Assembly (NCBI GenBank): GCA_016178785.1 | Contig: JACOSO010000046.1 | Span: forward strand, 90,219 to 154,218 | Length of the DNA stretch: 64,000 nucleotides | DNA from: Bacteroidota bacterium | GTDB taxonomy: Bacteria; Bacteroidota; Bacteroidia; Cytophagales; Cyclobacteriaceae | Direction: 5' to 3' | Part shown: in pieces, positions 8,143 through 16,600 of the stretch | Layout of the letters: every line of letters starts with the position of its first letter | How positions within the stretch are numbered: position 1 is the stretch's first letter | Made by a program: the position numbers and the translations under genes | Notes under the pieces: model-generated | The model's input: the letters and a program-made list of their open reading frames with translations, nothing else | What the model was told of the DNA's origin: nothing | The model's database searches: none

Positions 8143-9048
8143 ATGGCCTATTTATTCGATTCATTTGAAGGATGGAAAAAATATTGCGAAGAGAAGAATT
8201 TTTCCCTTGCTCAAACGGTGCTCGAATACGAGAATGACCAAAAGAACCGTTCGGCACAACAAGTCAACGATGGATTGATGAAAGCCTGGAGCGTGATGAA
8301 AGATGCTGTGCGCAGTGGCCTTGAGGAAGATATGACCTCCCGTTCGGGAATGATCAATAATGGAGCAAAGAAGGTCTATCGCTATCCAAAGGCAGTACTC
8401 TCCATTGAATTTCAGAGACTGATTTCACGTGCATTGGCTGCGAAGGAAGTTAACTCGTGCATGGGGCTTGTAGTGGCAGCGCCTACGGCAGGTGCGAGCG
8501 GCATTATGCCCGGTGTACTCTATACGTTGCAAGAGATTCACAAAATTGATGATCAAAAAATTCTGGAAGCAATGATGGTGGCTGCAGGCATTGCAATCAT
8601 TATTGAACAAAAAGCTTCAATTGCAGGAGCCGTGGGTGGATGTCAGGCTGAGACGGGAACTGCTGCAGCAATGGGCGCAGGTGCTATTGTATATTGTCTT
8701 GACGGAAACATCGATCAGGTGTTTAATGCAGTTGCAATTACAATTCAATGTATGCTCGGTTTGGTTTGTGATCCTGTTGCAGGACTTGTGGAAATTCCGT
8801 GTGTAGTGCGCAACGCCAGCGCTGCTGCAATTGCCAATAGCTCCGCTCAAATTGCACTAGCCGATGTGAGCAGCGTAATCCCTGTTGATGAAGTGATCGA
8901 GGCGATGGGAGAGATCGGTGCAAGCATGGAGACTCGTTATAAAGAAACGGCACTCGGTGGATTAGCAGCAACCAAAACGGGACAAGCCATTGCTAAAAGA
9001 GTCTTGATCAGGGATATTGAGATGCTGCCGGATGAGAAAGTGGGTTGA
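8143..9048 (+). CDS. sdaAA: L-serine ammonia-lyase (iron-sulfur type), alpha subunit/domain
   Basis: 301 residues matching the alpha domain of Fe-S L-serine dehydratases, which convert L-serine to pyruvate and ammonia. The three expected cluster cysteines are visible in AVGGCQAETG, LVCDPVAG and VEIPCVVRN. VVAAPTAGASGIMPGVLY and the terminal ALGGLAATKTG segment are also family hallmarks. The beta subunit found fused or adjacent in other bacteria is not nearby. The last 45 bases of the coding region (8995-9039) recur downstream at 10159-10201, on the far side of the winged-helix/ComF-like gene. Confidence 0.92.
   Translation: MAYLFDSFEGWKKYCEEKNFSLAQTVLEYENDQKNRSAQQVNDGLMKAWSVMKDAVRSGLEEDMTSRSGMINNGAKKVYRYPKAVLSIEFQRLISRALAAKEVNSCMGLVVAAPTAGASGIMPGVLYTLQEIHKIDDQKILEAMMVAAGIAIIIEQKASIAGAVGGCQAETGTAAAMGAGAIVYCLDGNIDQVFNAVAITIQCMLGLVCDPVAGLVEIPCVVRNASAAAIANSSAQIALADVSSVIPVDEVIEAMGEIGASMETRYKETALGGLAATKTGQAIAKRVLIRDIEMLPDEKVG
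8995..9039 (+). repeat. Direct repeat copy 1: 3' end of sdaAA
   Basis: 45 bases at the end of sdaAA, from AAAAGAGTCTTGATCAGGGA to CGGATGAGAAA, reappear at 10159-10201. The only difference is a two-base deletion. This copy keeps the reading frame. Confidence 0.9.
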
Positions 9049-9078
9049 ATATTTTTCATTTTTTCGACACGTAACATT

Positions 9079-10053
9079 TTATACTTCTTGGATTACCTCA
9101 AACCCTTTGTAGCTTCCTGTCACCGCAATGCCAGCAATCCATTTAGCTATACTTTTAAATTTTAATTTTCCTGCTGTCTCGTTAATGGTTGCCCCCGAGC
9201 CAAGTGCATCATCTATAAGCAGTATTCGACTATAGGATTTTCTTTCGTTTATCATCAAGCTGACCTGTGCGTTGCTGATCCTGTCCTCAATTTTACTAAG
9301 TGCTTTTTGAGGAACAACAAATTCGCCTGAGATTTTTTTTAACGAAAGATGAGGCAGCGGCAGGTTCAGGCCCTTTTCCATGACTTTCATGAACTGAATG
9401 TTTCTTTGAATAGTTGGAGGAATGAAACCAACAGCTTCTATTTTTTCTCGACCTATAAAATTGTGAAGTGGTTCTCTGATTATTTCAACAATCTCTAAAA
9501 TTAGTTTCTTGTTTTGTCCTTGTTTGGCGTGATGAAGTAATGTGCCAAGGCGTGTTTTTCCGAATTGCTCAATGGCATAAAAATCAAAATAGTACATGGC
9601 ATCCAAATAGATTTTCTCAAACGCCTTCGTGCCTTCCAATTTTGACATGCCGTTGATAAGGCCATAAGGATCAAAATATTTCAAATATTTTTTTCTTGTA
9701 GCAATAAATTCATCCACGGTTTTTGCCACCGGCAATTTTTGCCGATTGCACCAATGCGAAAGAGCTGTTAACCCCTCCAGTCTTTGCCCTGTTTCCGTGA
9801 TTAACAAAAAATATTTTTTTAAAAAATCCTCAGCGTCATGATTTAACTCAATCAGGTTTTGTCTCGGCTGGCTTTTGGCAAGCCTATAATATGTCTTGGG
9901 TGCTTTACCGAGTTTCTCAACCTTATTTTCTGAAGCCAGATCATTTAAAATCCGATGAACCATTTGGCGTGAAAGGAGGGTGAAGTCTGTCAGTTCACTA
10001 ACGGTTGACTCGCCTTTTTCCTCTAAAATCCTTAGAATTTCAATTTTTGACAT
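9079..10053 (-). CDS. Winged-helix DNA-binding protein with ComF-like phosphoribosyltransferase domain
   Basis: 324 residues. Residues 1-65 form a winged helix (ILRILEEKGESTVSELTDF, then SRQMVHRILNDLASENKVEKLG). Residues ~75-190 are an unrecognised helical region. The C-terminal ~130 residues resemble ComF phosphoribosyltransferases: AVGFIPPTIQRN, a PQKALSKIEDRISNAQ segment, and the PRPP-binding motif ILLIDDALGSGATINE at ~277-292. It may sense a nucleotide or PRPP and bind its own promoter; a perfect palindrome touches the start codon. Direct repeats of the sdaAA 3' end flank the gene, which suggests insertion. Role unknown. Confidence 0.75.
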   Translation of the reverse strand: MSKIEILRILEEKGESTVSELTDFTLLSRQMVHRILNDLASENKVEKLGKAPKTYYRLAKSQPRQNLIELNHDAEDFLKKYFLLITETGQRLEGLTALSHWCNRQKLPVAKTVDEFIATRKKYLKYFDPYGLINGMSKLEGTKAFEKIYLDAMYYFDFYAIEQFGKTRLGTLLHHAKQGQNKKLILEIVEIIREPLHNFIGREKIEAVGFIPPTIQRNIQFMKVMEKGLNLPLPHLSLKKISGEFVVPQKALSKIEDRISNAQVSLMINERKSYSRILLIDDALGSGATINETAGKLKFKSIAKWIAGIAVTGSYKGFEVIQEV

Positions 10054-10082
10054 AGTTTACAGTTTACTGTATACTGTAAACT
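10054..10082 (-). promoter_or_regulatory. Perfect 10-bp inverted repeat, likely operator of the winged-helix gene
   Basis: AGTTTACAGT (10054-10063) and ACTGTAAACT (10073-10082) are exact inverted copies with a 9-base spacer that itself contains TTACTGTAT, so ACTGTA-like half-sites recur. It directly abuts the ATG at 10051-10053. Position and symmetry suggest autoregulation. Confidence 0.7.
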
Positions 10083-10158
10083 TAACGATTTATTTCAAAG
10101 GAAATGGGATTTGACTTCACGTTTGAATGGTTTACCAAAACTAGTCAAACCATAGGTC

Positions 10159-10201
10159 AAAAGAGTCTTGATCAGGGATTGAGATGCTGCCGGATGAGAA
10201 A
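10159..10201 (+). repeat. Direct repeat copy 2: displaced 3' end of sdaAA
   Basis: 43 bases matching 8995-9039 apart from a two-base deletion (GGATTGAG against GGATATTGAG). It lies in intergenic DNA upstream of the winged-helix gene, with no reading frame of its own. Confidence 0.9.
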
Positions 10202-10218
10202 TGATTTGAAATTCAAAG

Positions 10219-10256
10219 TTCAAAAATTCAAAAAACCTGACGCTATGAATTTTGAA
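10219..10256. repeat. Intergenic quasi-palindrome (TTCAAAATTCA type)
   Basis: TTCAAAAATTCA (10219-10230) and TGAATTTTGAA (10246-10256) are inverted copies with one extra base. They are surrounded by more TTCAAA/TTGAAT words up to 10277. It lies just after the stop of the minus-strand membrane protein gene and may serve as its mRNA 3' structure. Confidence 0.5.
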
Positions 10257-10280
10257 TCTTAATCTTCTTGAATTGAAGAG

Positions 10281-10733
10281 TTACTTCAAAATCTCAGGCA
10301 CATCCAACCTTCCTAGCCCGTAAATCAGTGCAGTAAAAACCAGCGCCCAGCCTATCGCGCTGATCAGCATGAAAACGATTATTTTATTTTTCGGTTTACC
10401 CATGCCCACGGCAATGATCGTGCCGCCAATAGGTGTGAGAAACAAAGGCGTTAGAAAAGCAACTCCGCCAAGTCCGTATTTCCTGATGAGCACCGCGGTT
10501 CTCCTGGTAGGCATCTTACGGTTTTTGTTTTGAAAAAATCTTTTTAAAATTCCCTTGCGTAACCAATCGCCAAAATAGGTGAAGGCTATCACACTTAGCA
10601 TCATACCTCCAACCGTGGATATTATCGTGGTGATGAAGTGAAGGTGCAGCCCGTAGCCTTCGAGGGGCCCAAATATAAATTTTAGCGCACTTGAGAAAAA
10701 AACGGGTATGGCTTTCAGGATTTCTTCGGTCAT
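10281..10733 (-). CDS. Small integral membrane protein
   Basis: 150 residues with about four hydrophobic segments (near 25-55, 90-112 and 115-140) and a basic cytoplasmic stretch in the middle (KRFFQNKNRKMPTRRTAVLIRKY). The GVAFLTPLFLTPIGGTIIAVGMG segment, a proline/glycine-rich helix pair, is reminiscent of the small multidrug-export and DedA-like families. I cannot assign it to either. It is divergent from the M42 peptidase gene with 39 bases between them. Confidence 0.55.
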   Translation of the reverse strand: MTEEILKAIPVFFSSALKFIFGPLEGYGLHLHFITTIISTVGGMMLSVIAFTYFGDWLRKGILKRFFQNKNRKMPTRRTAVLIRKYGLGGVAFLTPLFLTPIGGTIIAVGMGKPKNKIIVFMLISAIGWALVFTALIYGLGRLDVPEILK

Positions 10734-10772
10734 CGCAGATCAAATCATCACAAATTCAAAAAGATTAATTTC

Positions 10773-11741
10773 GTGAAAATAAACATAAGTCAGCAACCCG
10801 TGAAAGCATCTAAGAAAAATAAAAACCAGTTTCAATCACTTCAGCAATTATGCGAAATCCACGCGCCATCGGGCCATGAAAAACCGGTGAAAGACTTTTT
10901 GCTTGAGTACATTAAGAAAGAAAAGAAAAATTGGCGCACAAAACCCGAAATCATTGAAGGCAATGAATTTCAGGATTGTTTGATTTTAAAATTTGGTAAA
11001 CCCCGCACAGCTGTATACGCGCATATGGATTCGGTAGGCTTTACAGTGAGGTATTTTAATCAATTGGTTTCGATTGGTGGTCCCGATGCAGAAGCTGGAA
11101 CAAAATTGATCGGTGCTGATTCACTGGGACCTATCGAATGCGAATTAGAGTATGATAGAGAGAATCATGCACTTTATAAATATGGAAGACAAATTGATCG
11201 GGGTACTACGCTCACTTACAAAATCGATTTTCGTGAGACCAAGGATTTTATTCAATCACCTTACCTGGATAATCGGTTGGGAATTTACAATGCGCTGAAA
11301 ATGGCGGAAACTTTAAATGATGGAGTAATTGTTTTCAGCTGCTGGGAAGAACATGGTGGAGGTTCTGTTCCTTATCTGGCCAAATACATTTACAAAAAAT
11401 GGAACGTGCGCCAGGCTTTGATTTCTGACATCACTTGGGTTTCGGATGGTGTTGATCATGGCAAAGGAGTAGTAATCTCTTTGCGCGACAAAAATATTCC
11501 ACGGAGATCCTTTGTTGAAAAGATCATTTCCATAGCGCATAAGAATAAAATCGATTATCAATTGGAAGTGGAGGGATCGGGCTCAAGCGATGGCGGTGAA
11601 CTGCAACGCGGACCATTGCCAATCGATTGGTGTTTTGTAGGAGCACCCGAGCACGGAGCACACACGCCACATGAACGGGTTCACAAAAAAGATATCGAGT
11701 CGATGGTTGCACTGTATGAAGTGACGATGAAAGAACTCTGA
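10773..11741 (+). CDS. M42-family metallo-aminopeptidase
   Basis: 322 residues from GTG. The co-catalytic metal ligands are in family order: AHMDSVG (His), YLDNRLGIYNAL (bridging Asp), CWEEHGGG (catalytic Glu and metal Glu), SDITW (Asp) and the late APEHGAHTPHERVH (His). ESGSS-like SGSSDGGELQ lies just before. No signal peptide, so a cytoplasmic enzyme trimming peptides or amidated compounds. Relatives form tetrahedral dodecamers; that is from the family, not this sequence. The N-terminal ~20 residues (KASKKNKNQ) are basic and probably disordered. Confidence 0.85.
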   Translation: MKINISQQPVKASKKNKNQFQSLQQLCEIHAPSGHEKPVKDFLLEYIKKEKKNWRTKPEIIEGNEFQDCLILKFGKPRTAVYAHMDSVGFTVRYFNQLVSIGGPDAEAGTKLIGADSLGPIECELEYDRENHALYKYGRQIDRGTTLTYKIDFRETKDFIQSPYLDNRLGIYNALKMAETLNDGVIVFSCWEEHGGGSVPYLAKYIYKKWNVRQALISDITWVSDGVDHGKGVVISLRDKNIPRRSFVEKIISIAHKNKIDYQLEVEGSGSSDGGELQRGPLPIDWCFVGAPEHGAHTPHERVHKKDIESMVALYEVTMKEL

Positions 11742-11832
11742 GTCTGATATTGAACATTTCAGCATTTTAAATAACTTGTTGCGCCACAACTAAACTTAAG
11801 CTATCGCCAATAAAAAACATATCGATGAACCA

Positions 11833-12354
11833 ATGATAATCGCAGGGCTACGGTCGCGCGACCAATCTGTTCTTGATTATGTGTACGATCATTATTCGGG
11901 AGCCCTGTATAGCGTGGTGCTCCGGGTGATCAGAGAAGAAGATATTGCCCAAGAAGTTCTGCAAGATGCCTTTCTGAAAATCTGGAACAAAATTGACTCC
12001 TACGACCCATCTAAGGGTAAACTGTTCACCTGGATGCTCAATGTAACACGCAATCTAGCCATCGATCGCACGCGGTCTAAAGAAATGAGCAAGACCAAAA
12101 AAACCGATGACCTTGCACTTTCCGTAAATAGAATTGACAATCAGGAACATATTGAATTGCAAGTGGAAGCCATTGGCCTGCTGGAAAATTTAAAACAGCT
12201 GCCCGAGGAGCAGCGATTTGTGATTGAACATCTATACCTGAAAGGATACACGCAATCCGAACTCGCAGATGAATTTAACATTCCCTTAGGAACAGTTAAA
12301 ACCCGAACCCGATTGGCATTGAAAGAATTGAGAACGATTTTGAAAATAAATTGA
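11833..12354 (+). CDS. ECF-type RNA polymerase sigma factor (SigK-like)
   Basis: 173 residues. Region 2 includes EEDIAQEVLQDAFLKIW and KLFTWMLNVTRNLAIDRTRS. Region 4 is a helix-turn-helix (LPEEQRFVIEHLYLKGYTQ, then ELADEFNIPLGTVKTRTRLA). It directs RNA polymerase to a stress or envelope regulon. The stop codon overlaps the start of the anti-sigma gene (TTGA at 12351-12354), the usual translational coupling for sigma/anti-sigma pairs. Confidence 0.93.
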   Translation: MIIAGLRSRDQSVLDYVYDHYSGALYSVVLRVIREEDIAQEVLQDAFLKIWNKIDSYDPSKGKLFTWMLNVTRNLAIDRTRSKEMSKTKKTDDLALSVNRIDNQEHIELQVEAIGLLENLKQLPEEQRFVIEHLYLKGYTQSELADEFNIPLGTVKTRTRLALKELRTILKIN

Positions 12355-13139
12355 ACATACAAGAATACATATCGAGTGGAGTATTGGAAGCGTATGCACT
12401 GGGTGATTTGAGTGCTGTTGAGCGTGTTGAAGTAGAAAAGAATCTGATTCAATATGTTGAGCTGAGAGAAGAACTTTCAAAGATAGAAGACATGCAAGAA
12501 ACTCTTTTGATGAGCTTGGCTGTCATGCCGCCTTCTTCTGTGAAAGCCAAAGTAATGCAAGCTGTTCAACCACAGGGCAAAGCAGTGGCAATGGATACTT
12601 CACTGATCCGATGGAAATATGCAGCTGCTGCTTCCGTGATTTTGGCGTTAGGCCTTGGCTATCTTGCGTATGATTATCGTGACAAATGGATACACTCTCA
12701 AGTTGCGCTAAATGAACTGATCACACAAAGTCAGCAAGTAGCACAGGATTACAATAGAGTAAACCTTCGCCTCGACAAAATGGAAAACGATCTGAAGGTG
12801 ATCAATGATCCATCATTTACTAAAGTGGTGATGAAAGGAACACCCAATGCTCCGCAATCGCTTGCATCAGTTTATTGGAATGATCGTACGAGAGAGGTCT
12901 ATCTCAGCATTCAAAACATGCGCGAGCTTTCGCAAGAAAATCAATATCAATTATGGGCAATAATCGATGGTAAACCGGTAGATGCCGGAGTTTTTGATGG
13001 TAACGTTACAGGACTTGTTCGAATGAAAGACATCACTTCAGGCGCAGTAACATTTGCTGTTACCATTGAGCCACGCGGTGGAAAATCATCGCCTACTTTA
13101 CAGACTATGCAAGTAGCCGGCAACGTTTCCAAAAGTTAA
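12351..13139 (+). CDS. Anti-sigma factor, RskA family
   Basis: 262 residues from TTG, overlapping the sigma gene by four bases. Residues 1-80 are the cytoplasmic anti-sigma part (YISSGVLEAYALGDLSAVER, with the short zinc-less helical layout of RskA). One membrane helix follows (WKYAAAASVILALGLGYLAY, about 84-104), then a coiled-coil stretch and a C-terminal extracytoplasmic RskA domain (QLWAIIDGKPVDAGVFDG, then FAVTIEPRGGKSSPT). It holds the sigma factor at the membrane until regulated proteolysis releases it. Confidence 0.9.
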   Translation: MNIQEYISSGVLEAYALGDLSAVERVEVEKNLIQYVELREELSKIEDMQETLLMSLAVMPPSSVKAKVMQAVQPQGKAVAMDTSLIRWKYAAAASVILALGLGYLAYDYRDKWIHSQVALNELITQSQQVAQDYNRVNLRLDKMENDLKVINDPSFTKVVMKGTPNAPQSLASVYWNDRTREVYLSIQNMRELSQENQYQLWAIIDGKPVDAGVFDGNVTGLVRMKDITSGAVTFAVTIEPRGGKSSPTLQTMQVAGNVSKS

Positions 13140-13317
13140 GCCTACCACGCTCAAGGTTATTTTTTAAATTTTTAATGGTTCAATTGAATCCATGCAACTA
13201 TTTGTTGCGTATATCTGTTTTGCCGAGTGAATTGGTAGTTTATAGAGAATATATACATGCTATTGTGATTCCTCGAAAATTTAACTTAACTTAATTAACC
13301 CATTGGGGTGGGCAATT

Positions 13318-13428
13318 ATGAAATCAGTTCAGGTTTTTAACTATCACAAGTTCAGTATTGTTGGCTGGATCGTTCTGCTTTTTCTATTAACTTATATCAT
13401 GCTCAAAATCACAGCTCCCTATTTTTAG
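13318..13428 (+). CDS. Mini membrane protein (36 aa)
   Basis: The frame MKSVQVFNYHKFSIVGWIVL continues LFLLTYIMLKITAPYF and stops at 13428. It has one membrane helix (about residues 14-29) and short flanks. A purine-rich TTGGGGTGGG stretch lies shortly before the ATG. The next mini gene starts two bases after this stop, so the two are very likely co-translated. It is too short for similarity-based calling. Support is the membrane helix, the tandem arrangement and a terminator after the pair. Confidence 0.6.
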   Translation: MKSVQVFNYHKFSIVGWIVLLFLLTYIMLKITAPYF

Positions 13429-13430
13429 TG

Positions 13431-13556
13431 ATGGCAAAGCACAAAAATATTTCCGTGAAGAGTTATTATCAGCGGGCGAAAGTTTTTGGATATCTGCTGC
13501 TGATGGTGGCTGCATGGCTGGCGATAATGTATCTTATTGAGCGATTCGCTAAATAA
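13431..13556 (+). CDS. Mini membrane protein (41 aa)
   Basis: Begins ATG two bases after the stop of the 36-residue gene: MAKHKNISVKSYYQRAKVFG, then YLLLMVAAWLAIMYLIERFAK. A basic N-terminus of ~18 residues precedes a single membrane helix (about 20-36), so an inside-in/outside-out topology with the basic end in the cytoplasm is expected. A rho-independent terminator follows at 13582. Function unknown. The pair sits just after the sigma/anti-sigma operon and could belong to its regulon. Confidence 0.6.
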   Translation: MAKHKNISVKSYYQRAKVFGYLLLMVAAWLAIMYLIERFAK

Positions 13557-13581
13557 GGTTCTTTTATAAGCTTTGATCTTT

Positions 13582-13622
13582 AAATCCTTATGTCGTTTGC
13601 GATGTGAGGATTTTTCTTTTTT
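13582..13622 (+). terminator. Rho-independent terminator after the mini membrane protein genes
   Basis: AAATCCT (13582-13588) pairs with AGGATTT (13607-13613), followed by a run of T broken by one C (TTTTTCTTTTTT). Confidence 0.65.
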
Positions 13623-13646
13623 ATGGTTTTCATTGAAAGCAATCCA

Positions 13647-13654
13647 TAATTTTG
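13647..13654 (+). promoter_or_regulatory. Bacteroidota -7 element (TAATTTTG) before the giant TPR gene
   Basis: TAATTTTG matches TAnnTTTG and lies 20 bases before the ATG at 13675. No clear -33 TTTG at 19-21 bases. Confidence 0.4.
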
Positions 13655-13674
13655 GATCTACTAACAAATTCAAT

Positions 13675-16600
13675 ATGAATTTACGATTCTCTATTCTGAT
13701 GCTTAGCTTCTTTTCTGTTTTGGGTGTAAAGGCTCAAAATCAGGATTCACTCCAACGTGTGATTTATGAAACAGCCCTTCAGAAATTAAAGCAAGGAAAT
13801 TATGCTGAAGCCTCAGCTCAGTTTTCTCAATTGATTGCCACTAATTTTTCCAACAAAGAAGTTTTTGTTAAACGTGGGGTAGCCGGCTTCATGCTCAACG
13901 ATTTTGCCAAGGCAAAGACTGATTTTGATGAGGCTGTAAAAGCGCGCATTAACACGGAGGAGCTTTTTGAATACCGTGGAATGGCGCGATATAAACTTGA
14001 TGATGTTGCAGGTGCCGCTGGTGACCTTGACAAAGCAGTAACTATGGGGGCAAAAGATGCAGACATTTTTCTTACGTTGGGCAATGCAAAATTCAGATTG
14101 GATAATTATAAGGATGCGATTGCGAATTACGACAAGGCGATTGCCGCAGGGAAAAAGGAGGCTATTATTTTCAATAATCGCGGTAAAGCAAAATTGAACC
14201 TTAAGGATTTAACCGGAGCCGAAAAGGATTTCACAGAAGCGCTCAATATTAAATCAGATTACGACAAGGCACTGGAAAACCGGGCCGATGTTCGCTACCA
14301 GTTAAACGATTGGAAAGGAGCATCTGCCGATATTGATAAGATGATTTCTAATGGAAGGAATGAAGTTGATTTATTTGAGAAGACAGGTACTGCCAAATTT
14401 AATTTACAGGATTTCAAAGGGTGTGCTGATGCGTTGAACAAAGCTGTAACCAAAGGCTTGAAAGACAAAGACGTTTACCGAATGCTTGGAATTAGTCTCG
14501 CCAATAATGATGCCTGTGAGGACGCTGCCAAAGCGTTATCGTCTGCCGTTGCTATGGGCGTGAGCGACAAAGAAGTTTTCGAAAAGTTGGGCACCTGCCA
14601 ATACAAAACGAAAGATTTTGCCGGGACCGTGACATCACTCGGACGGGCTGTAGCTTCGGGATCGAGCACCAAAGAAATTTTTCTCTACAAAGGGAATGCC
14701 GAATACCAACAAAAAGACATCGATAAATCAATTTTGGATTTAGAGAAAGCGATTTCACTTGGTGCGTCAGACTATGAGGCATTCAAGAATCTGGGCGATG
14801 GAAAATTTTTAAAAAATGATTTCGCGGGCGCAATCAAGTATTATGACAATGCCATCGCCCTATCTCAATCAGATGCGGTAGTTTTCAACAATAGAGGAAA
14901 AGCAAAATCGACATTGGGTGATCTGCAGGGCGCCCTTGCGGATCTTGATAAGGCGATTTCTATAAAATCGGATTACATCAAAGCGATTTCAAACCGCGGA
15001 ACAGTACGCTTCAACTTAGCCGATTATAAAGGAGCGTTTGAAGATTTGGATAAAGTGCGAATCGGTGAGGGTGAATCGGTGGAGCTGCTTCAGATGCTCG
15101 GCCTTGCCAAATACAATTTGAAAGAGAACGATGCCGCCAAGACTTTTCTGGAAAAGGCAGTGAAAGCCGGATCGAAAGACGCAAAGGTGAATTTGTATCT
15201 CGGGTATCTGCGCTTCGATGCAAAAGATTATAAAGGGTGCATCGAATCTTTGAATGCAGCTGAGATAGCCGGTGAAAAAAACATTTCAATCAATGAGAAG
15301 AGAGGCAAATCATTTTATGAGACAAAAGAATTTGGAGGGGCCATCACTGATTTAACCAAAGTAGCACAGACGGAGCAAGTTGATGTGATCTCCCTCGAAG
15401 ACTTGGGTTATGCTTACCTGCAACAACAAAAGAGTAAAGAAGGACTTGCGTATCTGGAGAAAGCGATGGTTGCAGGGAGTAAAAATAAGGATGTCTATTT
15501 CCAGGTAGGTAATGGAAAATTTAAAGAAAATAATTTCGCAGCTGCAATAGCTGCATACGATAAAGGGATTGCTTTAGATGCAAATGATGAGGTAATGTAC
15601 AATAACCGCGGAAAAGCAAAATCTTCAGCCGGTGATGCCCAGGGCGCGCTTACCGATTATGATAAAGCGATTTCACTCAAACCACAATACACCAAGGCAA
15701 TTTCCAACCGCGGCACACTTCGATTTACATTATCTGATTTTAAAGGGGCGTTTGAAGATTTAGATAAGGCGCGGATCAGTGAGGGCGAATCAGTCGAGCT
15801 GTTGCAGATGCTGGGTCTTTCAAAATATAATTTGAAAGAGAACGATGCCGCGAAAACTTGGTTGGAGAAGGCAGTGAAAGCCGGATCGAAAGACGCAAAG
15901 GTGAATTTGTATCTCGGCTATCTGCGGTTCGATGCGAAAGAGTACAAAGGTTGTATCGAGTCGCTAAACGCTGCTGAGGTTGCAGGTGAAAAAGAAATCG
16001 CTATCAATGAAAAACGAGGCAAATCTTTTTATGAAACGAAAGAGTATGCTGGTGCCATAACAGATCTGGAGAAAGTTGTTCAGAAAGAACAGGCAGATGT
16101 AATTACACTCGAGGATCTGGGATTTGCCTATTTGCAACAACAAAAAAATAAGGAAGGCCTTACTTATTTGGAGAAATCAATTATTGCCGGAAGTAAAAAC
16201 AAAGAAGTTTATTTTCAAGTAGGCAATGGCCGATTCAGAGACAATAATTTTTCGGGCGCAATTGAAGCTTACGATAAAGCCATTTCTTTTGGCTCGAATG
16301 ATGAAGTGATCTACAACAATCGTGGAAAAGCAAAACTGAATTCCAATCAAGTAAAAGAATCAATTATTGATTTTGATAAGTCGCTGCAGATCAAAGCAGG
16401 TTATGCTCAAGCGTTGAAAAATCGAGCCGCTGCCAACGCCTTGCTAAGTGAATGGCAAAAAGTGGTTACTGATCTTTCGGTGCTTATTGCCGCGAATCAA
16501 GCGGGAGGCGATGAGTATTCACTTTCGGGTATCGCGAAATACAATTTAAAAAATTTTCAAGGATCAATTGAAGATTTGAGCAAGGGAATCAATGCGGGAG

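Noticed and set aside
11775..11800. GTTG...CAAC motif upstream of the ECF sigma gene as its own operator or promoter
   Set aside because: Only four-base arms, so it is not distinguishable from chance.
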